Under the pieces are notes generated by a model, which had not been told where the DNA came from, searched no databases, and was given only the letters and a program-made list of their open reading frames with translations. Shown here one piece after another: positions 26,840 to 36,328 of a stretch of 50,176 nt of DNA. Made by a program: the position numbers and the translations under genes. Origin of the DNA: Bacteroidales bacterium (lineage in GTDB: Bacteria > Bacteroidota > Bacteroidia > Bacteroidales > Tenuifilaceae); the NCBI GenBank assembly GCA_028708425.1, contig JAQVYY010000021.1, forward strand, positions 1,990-52,165, read 5' to 3'. Numbering within the stretch: position 1 is the stretch's first letter; each line of letters opens with the position of its first letter.

Positions 26840-29800
26840 CTACCTAATTATGGTAACCGAACCTGAAATTGGTTTCCATTTCTGTGTTCCTTCAATATTA
26901 AAGCTAATTATATAGTAATAAGTACCAATGGATAGATCTTTTCCTCTCCTATTCTTCCCATCCCAACCCCTAGCCGCTTCGGAACCCTTAGCTGACCAAA
27001 CTAGAGCACCCCAACGGTTAAAAACTTGAACCTCAAGGTTAGGCATCACATCAGAGTAAGGGATTTTCCAGCGGTCGTTTATTCCATCCCCGTTGGGAGA
27101 GAACACGTTAGAATTTTTAATCTTATCAAGAATACGCGCCTTTAGCATAACAGAATCTTTACACCCATGTTCCGATATAACTATGGACTTAATTGGGATA
27201 TACTGCTCTTCCTTTTGAGTAATTATGTTGAAAATTTCATCTGTTAGCAAGTTCTGATACTCCCCAGTTTTAAATATCATTGTTGCTTGCTTTTCTGTAT
27301 CGGGGTTAAAACACGTATTTGGGAGCCAACTATACTTCAATGCAATCTCAGACTCCTCAGTAGACACCTCTATAGTATACTCGGTATCAGCCAGTAAGGA
27401 GATAACTGATGTATCACTAACTTCTCCCTCGTCTGTCTCTATAAAAAATGTGTTAAGGTCCGAAGCCATAAAGAATGGATGTGTATCCCTATCGATGTAT
27501 GGGCCAATACGCGGATAAACAGATAGAGTTGTATCGCTGGTTTCGATACAACCCTTGCTACTGATGGCATTAACCCGGAAAGTTGTGTTATACAAAAGCA
27601 CTCCCGTTGTGTACACATTGGTTTCTCTTTCGTGCTCAACATCTGGGCTATCGGTTACGTTAACCCATCTATACTTAAGCAAATCGGGGCTTATAGCTGA
27701 TTCTGCGGTAAGATATGCCTGGTCGTTATAGCAATAATTTTCCTTATCCATTCCTATGGATACATCAAAGAAGTTGCTCTCATCTACCGGTATAGTAAAA
27801 TCATTTCGTTGGGCGCACCCCATTGTATCGATAATTACCACATAATAATTATTAGCCTGCTGATCCTTAAGATGCAAACTACCATCGAAATTCGCCAAAT
27901 GCTCATCATCTGAACCAGAGTACCATCTTATCTCATAATCACCATCTGCATTCCCTCCCGTAATATTTAATATGTTAACACCCCCATTGGGTTTGTGTGA
28001 ATTTGTAGTATCTGCCACTCTACAATCGGCTGTATCGTAGGCAAATGTAATATCAATGGGGGGTGGCCCTGGTACTTCAACCGTATCGAAAGCCACACAA
28101 TTATTGCGGTCGGTAACGGTTAGCTTGTAGTTGCCAGGTGTGGGATACTCTAAGTTTTTCGATTGCTGCTCACTATTCCACATGGGAATATAATCGCCGT
28201 TGGGAAGCACTTTCTTGCTCCACATATACGTATAATCGGGAGTCCCACCAGCAACCACCATTTCAACAATTCCATCCCCCTCAATACCTGTTGTATCATA
28301 ATGGCAAATACGTTCGGTTATCTTTGAATCGGTACTAATTACTATTGAATCGGGCTGCTCTATTTCGAATCGGTTCCCTTCGGTGAAAATGTGCGAACAG
28401 TTATTTTCATCGGTAATAAACAGGTCGTAAACTCCTGCGGGCATATTAGAAAAAAGACCTATATTATTGGCACTATCTACCGGCCCTTCAATTCTATACT
28501 CTAGGGTTGGGGTATTACCCTCGGCCCAAATTGCGATTTCTCCCTTATTATCCCCATAACAATTTAGATGGTAAATATTTAAGCTTGTTATAATCATCGG
28601 GTCGGGTTCGCTAATAACCACATCCTCTGTTTGTACTTCTCCATTAATATCAATAACCAGTGTATAAATTCCTGGGCAAATATCCTTGTGGACTCCATCT
28701 ACAACATCATACTTCCCATTTATTTCATCCGATATATCTTCGCCCCCCTCATTAAACCATTGTCGCTTATCCAATGTAAATAAACCATAATCGTCTCTAA
28801 CTGTAATCGTTCCATCGCATAGGCCATAGCAGCTAACATCGGTTCCTGTTAATTCTAAGGACAATATTGGGGGTTCATCAATATTAATAACGTCTGACAG
28901 TGTTGGCCCACAATCTCTGTCATCGGTTACCTCTACAATATAAGTTCCGCTGCCTAAACCTGTAAATGTTCCATTGCCAACTTGGGGTCCTGCTATAGCT
29001 ATACCATCTTTAATTAATGTGTAATATAAATTCCCTGTACCCCCTGAGGCGACAAGAGATATTTCACCATCATCTGCCCCAAAATACGAAATGGGAGTAA
29101 CCACAATCGAATTAATATCAATTACAATGGGATCGGGTTGATTGACATTAAAGTTAGCAGAATATACTGGCCCACAAGCATTATCATCAACTACGCTGAT
29201 GGAGTAATTAATACCAAATGGGATGTTTTCAAATACCCCATTGGTACTAGTAACCACCATGTTGTAGTTATTATCGAAAAGTGTAAATGCGTAAGGAGCC
29301 GTACCACCCGACGCAGAAATAGAAATCTGACCACTTGAATCGCCATAGCATAATACGTCCTGAACGTTTGGCGAACCTACAATAAGTTCTGTAGGTGAGG
29401 TTACCTCAAGCATTCCCGAGAGTACGGGTCCACAACCCCATCTATCATCAACCTCAACCTCGTAGTTTGAACTAGGTAACAGCCCATCAAACTCAACCCA
29501 TGAATTATATCCAAGCCCTGTTTCTTGTTCAATCATTGTTCCATCTAAATATAATGAAACGGTATAGGGGGCAGTACCACCAAACGCTAACGCTCGAATT
29601 ATCCCCACATTACCCGAGTATGAACATGGTAAATTAACAATATCGGTTTGGACAGTTAGCTGGTCGGGCCCACTAATTATAATGGGAAGCGTAGCCTCGC
29701 AGGCATTTTCTCCAACCACAAGTATTGTGTATTCGCCATCGGGCACTCCAAGCAGGACACCATTATTAATTTGAGGGCCTATAATTGGCGTGTTAAAATT

Positions 29801-32800
29801 ATCGAGTAATGAGAAGTAAAGGTTTGCACCCCCACCGCTTGCGGTAATTTCAACTGTTGCATTATCGTCTCCAAAACAATGGCTATTTGTAATTAGCACA
29901 TCGTCAATTGTTACTGGAACTGCCTCTAAAATCTCTATTAAATTGGTTTCTGCTACGCAGGGCGATATATCGGTAAAAGTAATATAGTACCTGCCCGGAA
30001 CAAGGTTGGCGAACAAAACTGAGCTGGGATTATCCGATACAATTGGACTCCCTACCTGACTATTAAACTCATCGAATAGCGTATAGGTGTAAGGGAATGC
30101 ATTCCCAACACCTTGCACCTCTATGGATCCCGCATCGGGAATATCGCACCTGCCATGGTTAACATCTACTACGTTTATAGAGAGTTCGTTCCAAACGTTA
30201 ACCGTTACAGCAAGATAATCTGTACTCTCGCAACCTTCGGCGGTTTGGGTTGCATAGTAGGTTTGTCCGTCAACAAGTAGATCCGCTAAATTGAGTACAT
30301 TACCATCGGGCGCATCGTACCAAGCTATGGCTTCACCAGCAACAACAATATCGGCCAGGGTTGCTCCTGCACAAAACTCCTGGGGAGAATCGCCCGTTGG
30401 AGGAGCGGTTACAATCTCATATACAAATGCTTCTCCCGAAACTGTTCCCGTACAGTAAGCGTCTTCAACAGAAATGATGGTAAAATGCCCCTCTCCCCTA
30501 TTTTCAAATATTCTAGGGGTTTCAGTGGCTATAAAAGTTCGTTCTTCGCCACCAACAGCAAAAGTATATGTCCAGGGAGCTTGGCCGGTAAAGTCAATCC
30601 GAACATCAACCCCTGTGGGATCGGCACCCTTACAATACGAGCCACCTCCACTCATTGTGGCTGTTGGTAGCTCGCGCTCAACTACTGTGGCTAAACCGCT
30701 CACAGTACCAATACATCCATTTATATCGTCAACAGAGGTAAGCGTATACTCACCTGCAGTAACATTGCTAAGAGTGTAGGGTGATGAGTTAGCTGTTACT
30801 GCTAGCTGGTCAGCCCCATCAATGGCATAAACTATATTCCAGGGGCCATTCCCTGTTAGGGTAATGGTTACATCAACCCCTGTAGGATTGGCCCCTGCAC
30901 AGTAGTCCCCACCTCCGCTTATGGTGGCTGTGGGTAGCTCGAATTCAATTACCGTAGCCGAGCCGCTTACCGTTCCAGGGCAAGGGCTACTATCACCAAC
31001 CGAAATAAGTGTGTACACACCTTCCGTAGCATTGGTAATAACGTAAGGTGAACTATTAACGCCCGTTACGGTAGGCTGGCTAACCCCATCAATGGCATAA
31101 ACTATGTTCCAAGGACCTACTCCTGTTAGCTCGATATTTACATTGACCCCTGTAGGATCGACCCCTGCACAGTAGCCCCCACCTCCGCTTATGGTGGCCG
31201 TGGGCAACTCCCATTCGGTTACTGTAGCCGAACCGCTTACAGTCCCATCACATCCATTGATATCGCCAACCGAGGTAAGCGTATACTCACCAACAGCTGC
31301 ATTGGTAATAACATAGGGCGATGATGTAATACCTGTTACTGCTGCCTGATTAGCTCCATCAATGGCATAAACCACATCCCAAGGGGCGTTCCCTGTTAGG
31401 GTAATGGTTACATCAACACCTGTTGGTGTTGTACCTGCGCAATAACCTCCACCACCGCTTATGGTTGCTGTGGGTGATTCAAGTTCGGTTACTGTGGCCG
31501 AACCGCTTACCGTTCCTAAACAAGGGCTACTATCATTAACCGAGGTAAGCGTATATACACCGGCAGTGGCATTGGCAATAACGTAAGGTGAACTGGTAAC
31601 GCCTGTTACTGTGGGTTGGTCTGTTCCATCAATGGCATAAATAATATCCCAAGGGCCTGTGCCTGTTAAATCAATACTTACATCAACTCCAGTGGCCAAA
31701 ACACCCTCACAGTAAACTCCTCCTCCACTTATGGTAGCCGTAGGAGCTGGAATTTCAACCACAAGCGCATCGCCCGAAACAGTTCCCGTGCAGTTAGCGT
31801 CCTGAACAGAAAGTAGTTCAAAATACCCCTCTCCGCGGTTATCAAATATTTTGGGGTTATCAGAAGAAGTGAATGTTCTTACATCACCACTAACTGCAAA
31901 AGTGTATGTCCAAGGAGCTACACCTGTAAAATCTATCTGAACGTCAACCCCGGTGGGATCTGCTCCCTCACAGTATTCCCCACCTCCACTCATATGGGCA
32001 GTAGGTAAATCGAATACTTGAACATCAATGGATGTTGGAGTTGCGCACTCGCCTGGGTTTGGCGTAAAGGTATAGGTTGTTAATCCCGAAACATCAGTAG
32101 AGATGGTGCTTGGATCCCAGGTTCCCTCAATCCCATTATCGGATACCAAGGGAAGAATCACTGGCGAATCGCCTATACAGTACTCATAGGTTGGGTTGAG
32201 CGAGAAAACAGGAGCAACAATCTCTTTAACGGTTACGGTTACCTGATCGGAATTTTCGCATCCCCCAATACCAACCGTTAATGTGTAGGTTGTTGTTACT
32301 AAAGGAGAGGCAATTGGCTTTAGAATAGTAGGGTCGCTAAGACCTGTTGATGGTGTCCATAGTATATCTACAGGATCTGACTGTAGCCCCGTTAGCTTAA
32401 CATCATCAAAATTCCAATAATCAATATTAAAAAGTGCGCCTGTGTATGTGAATGCAACGTAAAAACTCTCACCATCCAAGGTGCTTAAATCTATACTTAC
32501 GGTTTGTGCAGGAATGTGACTGCCTTCAGTTCCACTACTCACTTCGGACCAACAGCTAGTCCAATTTACCCCATCGGGCGAGGTTTGAACCTCTACCGTG
32601 TATGGGCCATTATAATGGATGAGCTCATGCTTAAACGATAGTTCTAGAAACTGATTGTCTGCCGCATTGATAAGCGGAGTATAAACCCGATAGGTTTGAA
32701 TATCGGTACTTCCATCGGTAAATATTGCCATTTCGGGAGCAGAGCCTCCTGCAAGATTTGTGTTCATGCCTCCCCAAAGACTGCTATTTCTAGCCCAACC

Positions 32801-34789
32801 AGCAGGAAGCCCACCGCTAGCAACGCTAGAAAAATCTTCGTTAAAAAGCACGTTGTTATTGATGGGTAGGTCGACTGAACCCTGCAGCTGCGTGCTTTCG
32901 CCCTCGCAAATGGTAACATCGGGACCAGCATCAACATTTTGTGGTGCCTCATATACAGTAACACTCATTGAAACTGCTAGATCACACTGCCCATCAGCAG
33001 GCGTAAAATTATAGGTTGTAACCCCAGCATTATCTGTTGATATGGTGGTAGGAGTCCACGAACCGGTAATCCCATTCTTTGAGGTGGTAGGCAACGGAGC
33101 TGCCGCATCGCCACGGCAATACGTACCCAACGGGTCGAATTCGGGAGAAATAGGCTCGTTTACCACGATTGTTCCGCTAGCCACATCGCCACTACATGTA
33201 GCAAAACCTGCTACTGTAATGGTATAGCTAAATGTACCTGACTCGCTGGGTGTGCCACTAATGGTATAGGTTGTTGCTGATAACGAACCGGTTACCCCGG
33301 TTGGCAAGCCCACTACTGACACATCACTAAAGTCCCCAGTAATTGTATAGACTATACTCTCAATATCCTCGTTTTTACAAACATTTTGGTCATCGCTACC
33401 CGATGTAAGGGTTATTACTGCATCGGTGCAACTTACAGGATCTACAAGGATAATATCGGTAACCGATGCGCTAACACACGGAATAGCATCGGTTACATAA
33501 ACAGTGTAATTCCCAGCACTGAGGCCTGTAAACTGGTAGGTTATGGCCGATGTTGGTACTGAGTTTGCAATGGAATTCCCAAGATTATCTGTTAGATGAT
33601 AAATATAATCGGGAGTTCCTTCGCCCGATTTAAGATTTACGGTAATCGTACCATCGGATCCTCCAGCGCTAGTTGGATGGGTATGAGAAACATTATCAAT
33701 CTCTGGTGCTCCTGCACCTGCATTTACAGTAGCTGTTGTGGGAACAGAAACGCAAAGCGGATCGACAACAGGGCGAACTGTTACACTATACGTTCCTGGT
33801 GCCACATCAGAAAAAGTTGTTCCTGCCTGATAGTTAGTACCATCTATACTATACTCGTACTCGGCTCCGAGGGGGTCAGTTACTTCAATTTCTCCTCCAA
33901 CCAAACAGGTTGCGTCGGTTACTGTTACTGTGGGAGCGGGCGGTGTAACCGGAGCAGGATTAATCATAACCCCCTTGCTATTTTGACAAGTATTATCAGA
34001 TTTTCTTTGAACAAAAATCGTGTAGATGTTATCATCAGGAAGTCCCGAAAAGGTTACTGCGTCTTGCCAAGGACCCCCTACATTTATTGCATACTCTAAA
34101 TCGGGGCCAATTGGGCTGGAAACTACAACTGTACCCGTTGGTACTGCACAAGTGGGCTGCGTAACATCAAATGTAGGCTCATCTGGAGGTGTTGGAGGAG
34201 AATTAATTGTTACCATATCGGTAAGATAACACTGGGTGTGCGAAGATATTTCAACCTCAATGCTATAGTCCCCTGCAGAAAGCCCATTGAACAGGGGAGA
34301 TGGCTGATAGTTTGTCCCTCCATCGACGCTATAATTAAATGTGTACGTTCCGCCCTTCGTTTCAACAGGGGCGGCTATTTCAATAGCTCCTGTAGGAACG
34401 GCACAGGTTGGTTGCGTGGGTATAATACTTATATCTTCGGGCTCAAAAACCTCAAAAGGAAGCGCTGACGCGCTTGCTGAGGGGCCTGAAACAAACACAA
34501 TAAAACTACCTCCTTTGACAGGCAATGCACCATCGTCGGGTAAAACAAGTGTAGCGCTTGGGCCAACAATTGGGATAAAATCATACACTCCTAATGTAGT
34601 ATTCCAAACCAAAACGCTCATTGGCTCTGCTATTCCATTACTTACAACTATGGTTAGCTTACCATCATCACCACTGGGACACGACACATGCTGATCAACT
34701 GTAACATCAACAGTCATCTGCGCCATTGTAAAAATGGGGAGGGTAAGAAACGTAGCAACTAGTAGCGAATATCGTAAAAGTGACTTCAT
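26840..34789 (-). CDS. Giant SprB-like surface protein with type B T9SS sorting domain
   Basis: 2649 residues from the ATG at 34789, which gives signal peptide MKSLLRYSLLVATFLTLPIF..AQ; the 27 codons upstream are not signal-like. Order of parts: Ig-like/SprB-type repeats (about residues 25-600); a PKD-like unit interrupted by a choice-of-anchor-J-like jelly roll (about 643-801); six ~90-residue repeats starting (M/I)SGGGxYC (about 925-1460); eight or nine SprB-type repeats such as CYGDSSGQISISASGGTAPY (about 1540-2330); further Ig-like domains; and a C-terminal gliding-motility-associated domain, NVFSPNGDGINDRWKIP to SGSVTIIR (about 2560-2649). That terminal domain is the type B signal for export and attachment by T9SS. 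The adjacent PorP/SprF protein is its likely partner. Probable role: adhesin or gliding filament. Confidence 0.93.
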   Translation of the reverse strand: MKSLLRYSLLVATFLTLPIFTMAQMTVDVTVDQHVSCPSGDDGKLTIVVSNGIAEPMSVLVWNTTLGVYDFIPIVGPSATLVLPDDGALPVKGGSFIVFVSGPSASASALPFEVFEPEDISIIPTQPTCAVPTGAIEIAAPVETKGGTYTFNYSVDGGTNYQPSPLFNGLSAGDYSIEVEISSHTQCYLTDMVTINSPPTPPDEPTFDVTQPTCAVPTGTVVVSSPIGPDLEYAINVGGPWQDAVTFSGLPDDNIYTIFVQRKSDNTCQNSKGVMINPAPVTPPAPTVTVTDATCLVGGEIEVTDPLGAEYEYSIDGTNYQAGTTFSDVAPGTYSVTVRPVVDPLCVSVPTTATVNAGAGAPEIDNVSHTHPTSAGGSDGTITVNLKSGEGTPDYIYHLTDNLGNSIANSVPTSAITYQFTGLSAGNYTVYVTDAIPCVSASVTDIILVDPVSCTDAVITLTSGSDDQNVCKNEDIESIVYTITGDFSDVSVVGLPTGVTGSLSATTYTISGTPSESGTFSYTITVAGFATCSGDVASGTIVVNEPISPEFDPLGTYCRGDAAAPLPTTSKNGITGSWTPTTISTDNAGVTTYNFTPADGQCDLAVSMSVTVYEAPQNVDAGPDVTICEGESTQLQGSVDLPINNNVLFNEDFSSVASGGLPAGWARNSSLWGGMNTNLAGGSAPEMAIFTDGSTDIQTYRVYTPLINAADNQFLELSFKHELIHYNGPYTVEVQTSPDGVNWTSCWSEVSSGTEGSHIPAQTVSIDLSTLDGESFYVAFTYTGALFNIDYWNFDDVKLTGLQSDPVDILWTPSTGLSDPTILKPIASPLVTTTYTLTVGIGGCENSDQVTVTVKEIVAPVFSLNPTYEYCIGDSPVILPLVSDNGIEGTWDPSTISTDVSGLTTYTFTPNPGECATPTSIDVQVFDLPTAHMSGGGEYCEGADPTGVDVQIDFTGVAPWTYTFAVSGDVRTFTSSDNPKIFDNRGEGYFELLSVQDANCTGTVSGDALVVEIPAPTATISGGGVYCEGVLATGVDVSIDLTGTGPWDIIYAIDGTDQPTVTGVTSSPYVIANATAGVYTLTSVNDSSPCLGTVSGSATVTELESPTATISGGGGYCAGTTPTGVDVTITLTGNAPWDVVYAIDGANQAAVTGITSSPYVITNAAVGEYTLTSVGDINGCDGTVSGSATVTEWELPTATISGGGGYCAGVDPTGVNVNIELTGVGPWNIVYAIDGVSQPTVTGVNSSPYVITNATEGVYTLISVGDSSPCPGTVSGSATVIEFELPTATISGGGDYCAGANPTGVDVTITLTGNGPWNIVYAIDGADQLAVTANSSPYTLSNVTAGEYTLTSVDDINGCIGTVSGLATVVERELPTATMSGGGSYCKGADPTGVDVRIDFTGQAPWTYTFAVGGEERTFIATETPRIFENRGEGHFTIISVEDAYCTGTVSGEAFVYEIVTAPPTGDSPQEFCAGATLADIVVAGEAIAWYDAPDGNVLNLADLLVDGQTYYATQTAEGCESTDYLAVTVNVWNELSINVVDVNHGRCDIPDAGSIEVQGVGNAFPYTYTLFDEFNSQVGSPIVSDNPSSVLFANLVPGRYYITFTDISPCVAETNLIEILEAVPVTIDDVLITNSHCFGDDNATVEITASGGGANLYFSLLDNFNTPIIGPQINNGVLLGVPDGEYTILVVGENACEATLPIIISGPDQLTVQTDIVNLPCSYSGNVGIIRALAFGGTAPYTVSLYLDGTMIEQETGLGYNSWVEFDGLLPSSNYEVEVDDRWGCGPVLSGMLEVTSPTELIVGSPNVQDVLCYGDSSGQISISASGGTAPYAFTLFDNNYNMVVTSTNGVFENIPFGINYSISVVDDNACGPVYSANFNVNQPDPIVIDINSIVVTPISYFGADDGEISLVASGGTGNLYYTLIKDGIAIAGPQVGNGTFTGLGSGTYIVEVTDDRDCGPTLSDVINIDEPPILSLELTGTDVSCYGLCDGTITVRDDYGLFTLDKRQWFNEGGEDISDEINGKYDVVDGVHKDICPGIYTLVIDINGEVQTEDVVISEPDPMIITSLNIYHLNCYGDNKGEIAIWAEGNTPTLEYRIEGPVDSANNIGLFSNMPAGVYDLFITDENNCSHIFTEGNRFEIEQPDSIVISTDSKITERICHYDTTGIEGDGIVEMVVAGGTPDYTYMWSKKVLPNGDYIPMWNSEQQSKNLEYPTPGNYKLTVTDRNNCVAFDTVEVPGPPPIDITFAYDTADCRVADTTNSHKPNGGVNILNITGGNADGDYEIRWYSGSDDEHLANFDGSLHLKDQQANNYYVVIIDTMGCAQRNDFTIPVDESNFFDVSIGMDKENYCYNDQAYLTAESAISPDLLKYRWVNVTDSPDVEHERETNVYTTGVLLYNTTFRVNAISSKGCIETSDTTLSVYPRIGPYIDRDTHPFFMASDLNTFFIETDEGEVSDTSVISLLADTEYTIEVSTEESEIALKYSWLPNTCFNPDTEKQATMIFKTGEYQNLLTDEIFNIITQKEEQYIPIKSIVISEHGCKDSVMLKARILDKIKNSNVFSPNGDGINDRWKIPYSDVMPNLEVQVFNRWGALVWSAKGSEAARGWDGKNRRGKDLSIGTYYYIISFNIEGTQKWKPISGSVTIIR

Positions 34790-35425
34790 GGCACATTTTT
34801 TTTGAAGTGGCTCAAAATAATTTAAAAAGATGTGGATATTATTAAATTGCTGTAAAACAATGAATAACAACTATTTATTTGACTCTCGAATTCAAAAAAA
34901 CAAGATGTTGAGTGATGGAAAACTTTTTATCAAAACTTATCAACATACGAAAGTAGGTGTTTTTTATCTAAAAGTAAAGAAATCAACCAAAAATTAGGGC
35001 TTTAGACCACTATTTCTCTGGGCTTTTAGCTGAAAATGCATAATTTTCAAGCACATATTGCCATTACAATATAAAATCGCCCGATTGAAAACGTAACTAT
35101 TTTTACGGAAATTTTCGTAAAAAGGTTTGAATTTGGGGCAGACTATAACCCTTTTTAATTAAATCAATGAGGTAGGCACTATAACCTCCTTGCTTTCATA
35201 TAGTTAAACTCAACACGAGGGTTGGTGTCAGATCAATATTCGTGCTCTTAAAAAATACATTTCCCTTAAAACAATTCTTAAGATAAATGTAAGCGCCTAA
35301 TTTTCAGCCAATAATAAGATTAATATTTAAACTACCACAAAATTATTGCCAAACTTTACAAACATAAGTTTTTGCTGTATTGCCTATTTCTGGCAACAAA
35401 TAATGCTCAACACCATATTTTTGGT
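34790..35425. other. Long AT-rich intergenic region
   Basis: About 640 bases upstream of the giant gene with no credible frame. It holds a near-perfect 24-base palindrome at 35100-35123 (TTTTTACG...CGTAAAAA around an AAATTT core), which might be an operator or a weak bidirectional terminator. No clear TAnnTTTG box was found close to the giant gene's start. Confidence 0.5.
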
Positions 35426-35557
35426 TTAACCCCAATTATTCATCGGAATATTTGCTGCTTCCTACAGCGACTATGTCTCACAACCAATTTTGTTACTCAA
35501 AATTGGGCTCGGCTATGTGAGGTAACACGCATTTTCATCATCTTTAATAAATTTTAT

Positions 35558-35807
35558 CATTGGTGTCCGGTTAATATTTATAGATTCCTCCCTACGGTCG
35601 GAATGACAGGGCGTTGAGTTGTATTTGGGAGGGGAGGGCTTGGCTAGCGTCAACGCCGCTAGCCAAGCCCTCCCCTAAAAACTAAACATTTGTCATTGAC
35701 AAAGGCATTTCTATTTTCAAAGGTTTTGTCGAACATACGTTTCAGAGCGAAACGCAGTGAAGCGAAGAATCTATAATGTTTATCTTTGTTTTTATCGGAC
35801 AATAGTG
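35558..35807. mobile_element. ~250-bp non-autonomous insertion with 9-bp target duplication
   Basis: It is flanked by AAATTTTAT on both sides (35549-35557 and 35808-35816), the sign of a transposition. Its ends are imperfect inverted repeats (CATTGGTGTCCGGTTAA on the left; CACTATTGTCCGATAAA read inward from the right). A second inverted pair, TATAGATTC.../...GAATCTATA, lies just inside. It encodes no protein and is therefore MITE-like. The transposase family that moved it is unknown; a 9-bp duplication only excludes a few families. Confidence 0.72.
35630..35676. repeat. Perfect 20-bp stem-loop inside the insertion
   Basis: Left arm 35630-35649 (AGGGGAGGGC...CTAGCG) and right arm 35657-35676 are exact reverse complements around the 7-base loop TCAACGC. 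It is much more GC-rich than its surroundings. On the plus strand it is followed by AAAA, not by a T-tract, so it is not an obvious terminator for that strand. Confidence 0.9.
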
Positions 35808-35855
35808 AAATTTTATGAATAATACGAGTTAAAAGACAGAAGAAAATGCAACAAA

Positions 35856-35881
35856 ATTATAGTATTTCCGAATACTATAAT
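35856..35881. promoter_or_regulatory. Perfect 11-bp inverted repeat in the leader of the zinc ribbon gene
   Basis: ATTATAGTATT and AATACTATAAT are exact reverse complements around TCCG. The repeat lies 38 bases before the ATG at 35920 and 24 bases before the AGGAGGG site. It could be an operator or an mRNA leader hairpin. Confidence 0.6.
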
Positions 35882-35919
35882 AGACTAAGATACACTAAAC
35901 TAACCAGGAGGGATAAGAT

Positions 35920-36321
35920 ATGAAAACTAATTTTATGTGTCCGAAATGCAGGGGATACCTAGGCGTGGACAACAAGGTAATTTTCTGCATTAAAACCAAG
36001 GGTTGGGAAGGTGGTTTACTGATGCTAACTCCTGAACTGGGAGACTATACATCGTTACATCATCCATCATTCTCGTTTAAAGAAAATGATGATTTTGATT
36101 TCTATTGCCCAATCTGCGGCTACGACCTATCGGTTGATGGCGAAAAGCGCTTGGCAAAAGTAATACTAAAAGAAGATAACGATAAGGAGTACTATGTTAT
36201 TTTTTCGAAAATTAAAGGCGAACAATGCACCTACAAGGTTGCTAACCAAAAAGTTGAAGGTAAATTTGGCAAGGATGCCGATAAGCACATAAACGTGCTG
36301 AACCTGTCGGCTTTTAAGTGA
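35920..36321 (+). CDS. Small zinc-ribbon protein, function unknown
   Basis: 133 residues. Two CxxC pairs, CPKC at residues 8-11 and CPIC near residue 67, probably hold one zinc ion and bracket a region of ~55 residues. The rest (AKVILKEDNDKEYYVIFSKIKGEQCTYKV) looks like a small mixed alpha/beta fold. No signal peptide is present, so the protein should be cytoplasmic. I recognise no characterised family; similar short zinc ribbon proteins occur in Bacteroidota. Its AGGAGGG ribosome site (35906-35912) is unusually strong for this phylum and suggests high expression. It stands alone, convergent with sfsA, with 7 bases between the two stops. Confidence 0.78.
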   Translation: MKTNFMCPKCRGYLGVDNKVIFCIKTKGWEGGLLMLTPELGDYTSLHHPSFSFKENDDFDFYCPICGYDLSVDGEKRLAKVILKEDNDKEYYVIFSKIKGEQCTYKVANQKVEGKFGKDADKHINVLNLSAFK

Positions 36322-36328
36322 TACCTAG

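Larger units (their letters stand above)
35426..35832 (+). repeat. Three-hairpin dispersed repeat, copy B, split by an insertion
   Basis: Left part 35426-35557 (TTAACCCCAATTATTCATCGG, central stem CCAATTTTG/CAAAATTGG) and right end 35817-35832 (GAATAATACGAGTTAA). Removing 35558-35816 restores a 148-bp element, against 149-150 for copies A and C. Confidence 0.82.

Noticed and set aside
26840-27130. Treating the C-terminal domain of the giant protein as type A sorting signal
   Set aside because: The NVFSPNGDGINDRW start and SGSVTIIR end match the gliding-motility type B domain, and a PorP/SprF partner is adjacent.
30400-32010. Regular DNA repeats about 270 bp apart that could pass for a non-coding array
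   Set aside because: They are in frame and encode the ~90-residue SGGGxYC repeats of the giant surface protein.
27439-34694. Many open frames of 60-170 codons on both strands inside the giant gene
   Set aside because: They shadow the repetitive Thr/Val/Gly-rich coding frame and have no domains, signals or ribosome sites.
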